Assembly (NCBI GenBank): GCA_017396005.1
Contig: JAFQNG010000041.1
Coordinates: 1-35,801 of the forward strand
Reading direction: 5' to 3'
DNA: 35,801 nt
Source: Desulfovibrio sp.
GTDB taxonomy: Bacteria; Desulfobacterota; Desulfovibrionia; Desulfovibrionales; Desulfovibrionaceae
Position 1 is the stretch's first letter. Each line of letters starts with the position of its first letter. The notes below the pieces were generated by a model. It saw nothing but the letters and a program-made list of their open reading frames with translations, was not told the origin of the DNA and searched no databases. Positions 33,049 through 35,801 of this stretch are shown piece after piece. A program made the translations under genes and the position numbers.

Positions 33049-33082
33049 AAAAAGCAGGAAAGCTGTTGCTCTCCTGCTTTTT
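33049..33082 (+). terminator. Bidirectional terminator shared by sppA and the TrmH-type gene
   Basis: AAAAAGCAGGA (33049-33059) pairs with TCCTGCTTTTT (33072-33082), giving a stem flanked by A and T tracts. The plus strand continues with a T-rich stretch (TTTTTATATTTTATA). On the minus strand TTTTTATTTACTT follows. It can stop sppA from the left and the methyltransferase gene from the right. Confidence 0.85.
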
Positions 33083-33134
33083 ATATTTTATATTGCATGC
33101 AAAAGGGCAGAGTAAGAGACTTCTTGTAGTAAAT

Positions 33135-33956
33135 TTACTTAAAAATGTGCTTTTCTCTGGCCCAGATTTTTTTATGTGTGTTTTTTTGTTGGGATGCAGC
33201 CGTCAACCCCAGCAGTACGGCCCCTGCCTGGGCCACATTAAGAGAATCAAACGTCCGGGCCAGAGGGATGCGCAGCATAGCGGCACAGCGCTTGGCAACG
33301 CCAGGGCGCAGGCCTCGTTCTTCATTGCCCAGTACCAGGACGGCGGGTAGGCGTATGGTGTGCTGGAAGGCGTTCATGCTGTTGTTGCCACTTCCGGTAC
33401 CGTAGATGGTCAGACCAGCTTCTTCGGCGCTGTCCAAGGCATGACCAAGATTGGTCACCTGGGCTACAGGCAGCTTCTCCAGAGCTCCTGCGGCTGCACG
33501 CCGGGCTGCAGGGCCCAGGTAGGCGCTGTTGTGCCGGGGCAGGATGAGTCCGGCCCCACCAAGGGCGTAAAGGGTGCGACAAAGTGTGCCTACATTGCCT
33601 GGGTCCTGTACCTGGTCCAGAGCCAGCAGTAGTGGCAGCGGTGCCGTACTGACCGAGGCCAGCAGGCTGTTCAGCTCGCAGAAGCTGGTAGCGGCAAGGC
33701 GGGCGATGACCCCCTGGTGACCAACACCGTCTCGCCTGTGATGCGTGTTACGGCATAGGCGGTCAAGGGCGGGGCCGTCCAGAAGGCTGAAGCGTATGCC
33801 ATGTTGTCGGCAAAGCTGCTGTACAGTCTGCATTTCAGGAGATCGCAGGCCTTTTTTACAGAAGACAAGGTCTATACGTTGAGGCTCGCTTGTCAGCAGC
33901 TCAAGTACAGGTTTGAGCCCCGGCAGAAGCGGAGCTGTATCAAAATTATCAACCAT
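33135..33956 (-). CDS. TrmH/SpoU-family RNA 2'-O-methyltransferase (RlmB-like)
   Basis: This is a 273-residue SPOUT methyltransferase. The N-terminal substrate-binding domain (about 10-100) is followed by the trefoil-knot domain with motif 1 LDQVQDPGNVGTLCRTLYAL, motif 2 VLGNEERGL and motif 3 IPLARTFDSLNVAQAGAVLL. It is RlmB-like and probably methylates a 23S rRNA or tRNA ribose; the target cannot be told. GGAGG lies 5 nt before the ATG at 33956. The frame extends 51 codons further upstream with no homology and would overlap the promoter region of the divergent lytic transglycosylase gene. It ends in a Lys/His-rich tail (KNTHKKIWAREKHIFK). Confidence 0.92.
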   Translation of the reverse strand: MVDNFDTAPLLPGLKPVLELLTSEPQRIDLVFCKKGLRSPEMQTVQQLCRQHGIRFSLLDGPALDRLCRNTHHRRDGVGHQGVIARLAATSFCELNSLLASVSTAPLPLLLALDQVQDPGNVGTLCRTLYALGGAGLILPRHNSAYLGPAARRAAAGALEKLPVAQVTNLGHALDSAEEAGLTIYGTGSGNNSMNAFQHTIRLPAVLVLGNEERGLRPGVAKRCAAMLRIPLARTFDSLNVAQAGAVLLGLTAASQQKNTHKKIWAREKHIFK

Positions 33957-34072
33957 GGCTGCCTCCGTGCAGAGCAAAAGAATATGGCAGATGCGCTGAG
34001 CGCGGTGCGGACTGGCCCTGTGTACGCATCTTCGAGGTCGAAGGCAAGCCGGGCCGATATGAAGGAGTCTAC

Positions 34073-35446
34073 ATGGCGAAAGCTGTTCGTTTATTCCATC
34101 CGATAACAAGCTGTTTCCTGCTGATACTCTCCTGCCTCGTTTTTCTTGGCGGTTGCGGAGCTAAACAGGGAAATATGCGGGATAGTTCCGATGCATACTG
34201 GCTTCTGCCTGATGATGACGGGGCTTCACCCCTGACCTCTACTGAGCTGGCTGTGCTGGAAGATAAGGGAGAGATAGACAGGGATCTGCCACCTCATGTC
34301 AGGAAGGCCGTTGCCCGGCAATATAAGTATTTTTTGCGGCAGGGGCGCCGAACCATGAGTGTATTTTCAAGACGTGCTGAGCCTTATTTGGCCTATGCCC
34401 GGCAGGTTTTCCGTTCTTGCGGCATGCCGGAAGAGCTGGCCTATCTGGCCATTGTGGAAAGCGGTTATAAGGCAGAGGCCTTTTCTCATGCCGGGGCAGC
34501 CGGAGCTTGGCAGTTTATGAAGGGCACTGGAGAAGCCTACGGCCTGAAACAGGACTGGTGGCTGGATGAGCGCCTGGACACCTATGCGGCGACTGAAGCA
34601 GCTGCTACGTATCTGAAAAAACTTTATGGCGATTTCAAGGATTGGCCTACCGCCATAGCTGCCTATAATGCCGGTGAGGGTAAGATGCGTCGCGCCATGC
34701 GAGGCAGTAACAGCAGAAATTTCTTTGAAACTGTAAGCCGCAATCATTTGCTGGACGAAAAAAAACGTTTGCGGGACGAGACATGTCAGTATGTGCCGCG
34801 TTTTTTGGCTGTGACAAAAATTATGCGCAATCTTGGCCGACTGGGTTTTGAGCCCATAGCACCGGAGGCTGCGCCGCGTATTGTGCGTTTATCTGTGCGT
34901 CCCGGTACTGACCTTCGTGCCATGGCCATGGCCTGCGGGCTGAGCCAGCAGCAGTTTGACAGCCACAATCCCCATCACAAACAGGTTATTACCTGTACAG
35001 CGCGAACTACCAATATCTATTTGCCGGAGCAAATGTCCAAAAGAGGCATGGCCTATCTCAGCTCACCGCAGGCCGGTTCTTATGCAGGATGGCATGCCGC
35101 TACTGTGACTACATCGTCAGACTCCTGGGAGAAGATCAGCAGGCGAGCAAAAGTACCGGTCAAAACGCTCATGGCAGTGAACCCTGACAGGCCAAAGCTT
35201 AAGGTGGGGCATGTCGTGCTCGTTCCACGCTCGGTCAATATGTCTGCCAAGGCTGTAGCGGACGTGGCACTACAGCAGAGGGGTCGCCCAAAGGCAGGCA
35301 AAAATACCTATCGTGTGCAGAAGAGAGACAGTCTGTGGAACATTGCCCGTAAATACAATGTAAGTGTCGAAGACCTGAAGCGTTGGAACAGGATAGATGA
35401 AAAAAGTTTGCGCCCAGGTGCGACTCTCATCGTCGGTATGAAATAA
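34073..35446 (+). CDS. MltD-like membrane-bound lytic murein transglycosylase with LysM domains
   Basis: This 457-residue lipoprotein cleaves the glycan strand of peptidoglycan. The signal peptide ends in a lipobox, FLGGC, with lipidated Cys28. The GH23 goose-lysozyme-like domain spans about 105-240, with catalytic Glu129 (LAIVESGYKAEAFSHAGAAG, then AWQFM) and the TAIAAYNAGEG motif. A linker leads to two LysM peptidoglycan-binding modules near 345-395 (degenerate) and 410-457 (NTYRVQKRDSLWNIARKYNV). AAGGAG lies 5 nt before the ATG at 34073. The gene diverges from the TrmH-type gene; an imperfect palindrome CTTCGA-GG-TCGAAG (34030-34043) lies in the gap. It is followed by the promoter array at the window's edge, with no terminator seen. 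Confidence 0.92.
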   Translation: MAKAVRLFHPITSCFLLILSCLVFLGGCGAKQGNMRDSSDAYWLLPDDDGASPLTSTELAVLEDKGEIDRDLPPHVRKAVARQYKYFLRQGRRTMSVFSRRAEPYLAYARQVFRSCGMPEELAYLAIVESGYKAEAFSHAGAAGAWQFMKGTGEAYGLKQDWWLDERLDTYAATEAAATYLKKLYGDFKDWPTAIAAYNAGEGKMRRAMRGSNSRNFFETVSRNHLLDEKKRLRDETCQYVPRFLAVTKIMRNLGRLGFEPIAPEAAPRIVRLSVRPGTDLRAMAMACGLSQQQFDSHNPHHKQVITCTARTTNIYLPEQMSKRGMAYLSSPQAGSYAGWHAATVTTSSDSWEKISRRAKVPVKTLMAVNPDRPKLKVGHVVLVPRSVNMSAKAVADVALQQRGRPKAGKNTYRVQKRDSLWNIARKYNVSVEDLKRWNRIDEKSLRPGATLIVGMK

Positions 35447-35510
35447 GTCATATACTTCAATATGTTAGCAGATGTATAAATGAAGAAGCAAATTTTATTT
35501 CAGATTTTTG

Positions 35511-35539
35511 TTGACAGAGGAGATTAAAAAGCCTAGAAG
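35511..35539 (+). promoter_or_regulatory. Tandem promoter 1 of a probable rRNA operon
   Basis: A perfect TTGACA (35511-35516), an exact 17 bp spacer and TAGAAG (35534-35539) are preceded by an AT-rich stretch (35487-35510) that could act as an UP element. It is the first of four regularly spaced TTGACA boxes. Confidence 0.6.
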
Positions 35540-35594
35540 GCTGTTTCCGCCAATGAGGAAGTTTTAAGAAGCGTGAGGACGTGAAAAAAACTGC

Positions 35595-35623
35595 TTGACA
35601 TAGGTGGAGAAGAGGCGCATAAG
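35595..35623 (+). promoter_or_regulatory. Tandem promoter 2 of a probable rRNA operon
   Basis: TTGACA (35595-35600), a 17 bp spacer and CATAAG (35618-35623) follow the A-tract GTGAAAAAAACTGC. The -35 box lies 84 bp after that of promoter 1. Confidence 0.6.
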
Positions 35624-35687
35624 ACCGCTTCGCAAAGAGGTTTTTCAAACAGTTCGGACGAAAATTTCGAAGAGTGAAAAAAACCTG

Positions 35688-35716
35688 TTGACAAGAGAAG
35701 AGAAAGGGAGCATAAA
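35688..35716 (+). promoter_or_regulatory. Tandem promoter 3 of a probable rRNA operon
   Basis: TTGACA (35688-35693), a 17 bp spacer and CATAAA (35711-35716) follow GTGAAAAAAACCTG, nearly the same upstream element as promoter 2. The -35 box lies 93 bp after that of promoter 2. Confidence 0.62.
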
Positions 35717-35779
35717 GCTCCTCCGCGCCAACGAGTGGTGGGAAGTGAAAAGAAAATTTCACGAAGCACAAAAAACTTG

Positions 35780-35801
35780 TTGACACGGGAAACGAAAGGG
35801 T
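35780..35801 (+). promoter_or_regulatory. Tandem promoter 4, cut by the window edge
   Basis: TTGACA (35780-35785) follows CACAAAAAACTTG. The -10 box is outside the window. The -35 box lies 92 bp after that of promoter 3. The 355 bp after the lytic transglycosylase gene contain these promoters and no supported gene. Confidence 0.5.

Noticed and set aside
33957-34109. 51-codon N-terminal extension of the TrmH-type methyltransferase
   Set aside because: GGAGG lies 5 nt before the ATG at 33956. The extension overlaps the start of the divergent gene and has no family similarity.
35457-35786. 109-codon minus-strand frame rich in Phe/Leu/Ser
   Set aside because: Antisense to the tandem promoters. 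Its repeated Phe- and Leu-rich segments simply reflect the repeated A-tracts and TTGACA boxes.
35511-35801. CRISPR-like regular repeats
   Set aside because: The unit is about 92 bp, the copies are diverged, and the conserved part is a promoter with an A-tract, not a repeat-spacer array.

Overview
The window looks like a chromosomal segment of an anaerobic, sulfate-reducer-like deltaproteobacterium, most likely Desulfovibrionaceae. This is inferred from protein character and gene order as I remember it, not from a database search. Supporting signs are an oxygen-labile-type dihydroxy-acid dehydratase, the hydrogenase maturation factor HypF, a ThiS/G/H/F thiazole operon that uses the anaerobic radical-SAM ThiH, and a large-rod FlgE hook protein. 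Base composition is moderately GC-rich, with AT-rich islands at intergenic control regions. No tRNA or rRNA gene lies inside the window. The right edge carries what looks like the tandem promoter array of an rRNA operon that starts just beyond it.

Layout. 1-121: 5' end and promoter of an IS5-type transposase (minus), cut by the window edge. 186-3105 (minus): a tightly packed operon of aminotransferase (AlaC/DapL type), homoserine dehydrogenase and a YjbQ-family protein. 3270-7047 (minus): ppiD-like periplasmic folding factor followed by glmS. 7331-8842 (minus): flgE, apparently driven by a sigma-54 promoter embedded against the terminator of the upstream aminotransferase gene (8954-10144, minus). 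10243-10747: a small lipoprotein with its own terminator. 10764-13172 (minus): an orphan HlyD-type adaptor and an RsmF-like rRNA cytosine methyltransferase. 13336-17555 (plus): mtnA, a large surface-carbohydrate-type protein overlapping it by 4 bp, and an HPr-kinase-like/PqqD fusion protein. 17567-20338 (minus): a DUF2333 membrane protein and ilvD. 20458-21999 (plus): a Wzx-like polysaccharide flippase. 22152-24897 (plus): thiS-thiG-thiH-thiF. 24959-27010 (plus): a Zn/Cd/Pb-type P1B ATPase. 27038-29470 (minus): hypF. 29596-31856 (plus): an XRE-cupin regulator and an acyl-CoA synthetase. 31922-32941 (plus): sppA. 33135-33956 (minus): a TrmH/SpoU methyltransferase, sharing a bidirectional terminator with sppA. 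34073-35446 (plus): an MltD-like lytic transglycosylase with LysM repeats. 35511-35801: tandem promoters.

Most of the window is core metabolism and envelope biology: amino acids, amino sugar supply, thiamine, protein export and folding, peptidoglycan and hydrogenase maturation. The least ordinary part is 14382-22000, where a TIGR04326-like surface carbohydrate protein, an HprK-PqqD fusion without any recognisable RiPP partner, and a Wzx-like flippase lie close together among housekeeping genes. The most interesting regulatory structures are the sigma-54 promoter whose start site falls inside a terminator stem ahead of flgE, the long hairpin covering the ribosome binding site of the XRE-cupin regulator, at least three promoters placed so that their mRNAs should be leaderless, and the tandem TTGACA array at the right edge.
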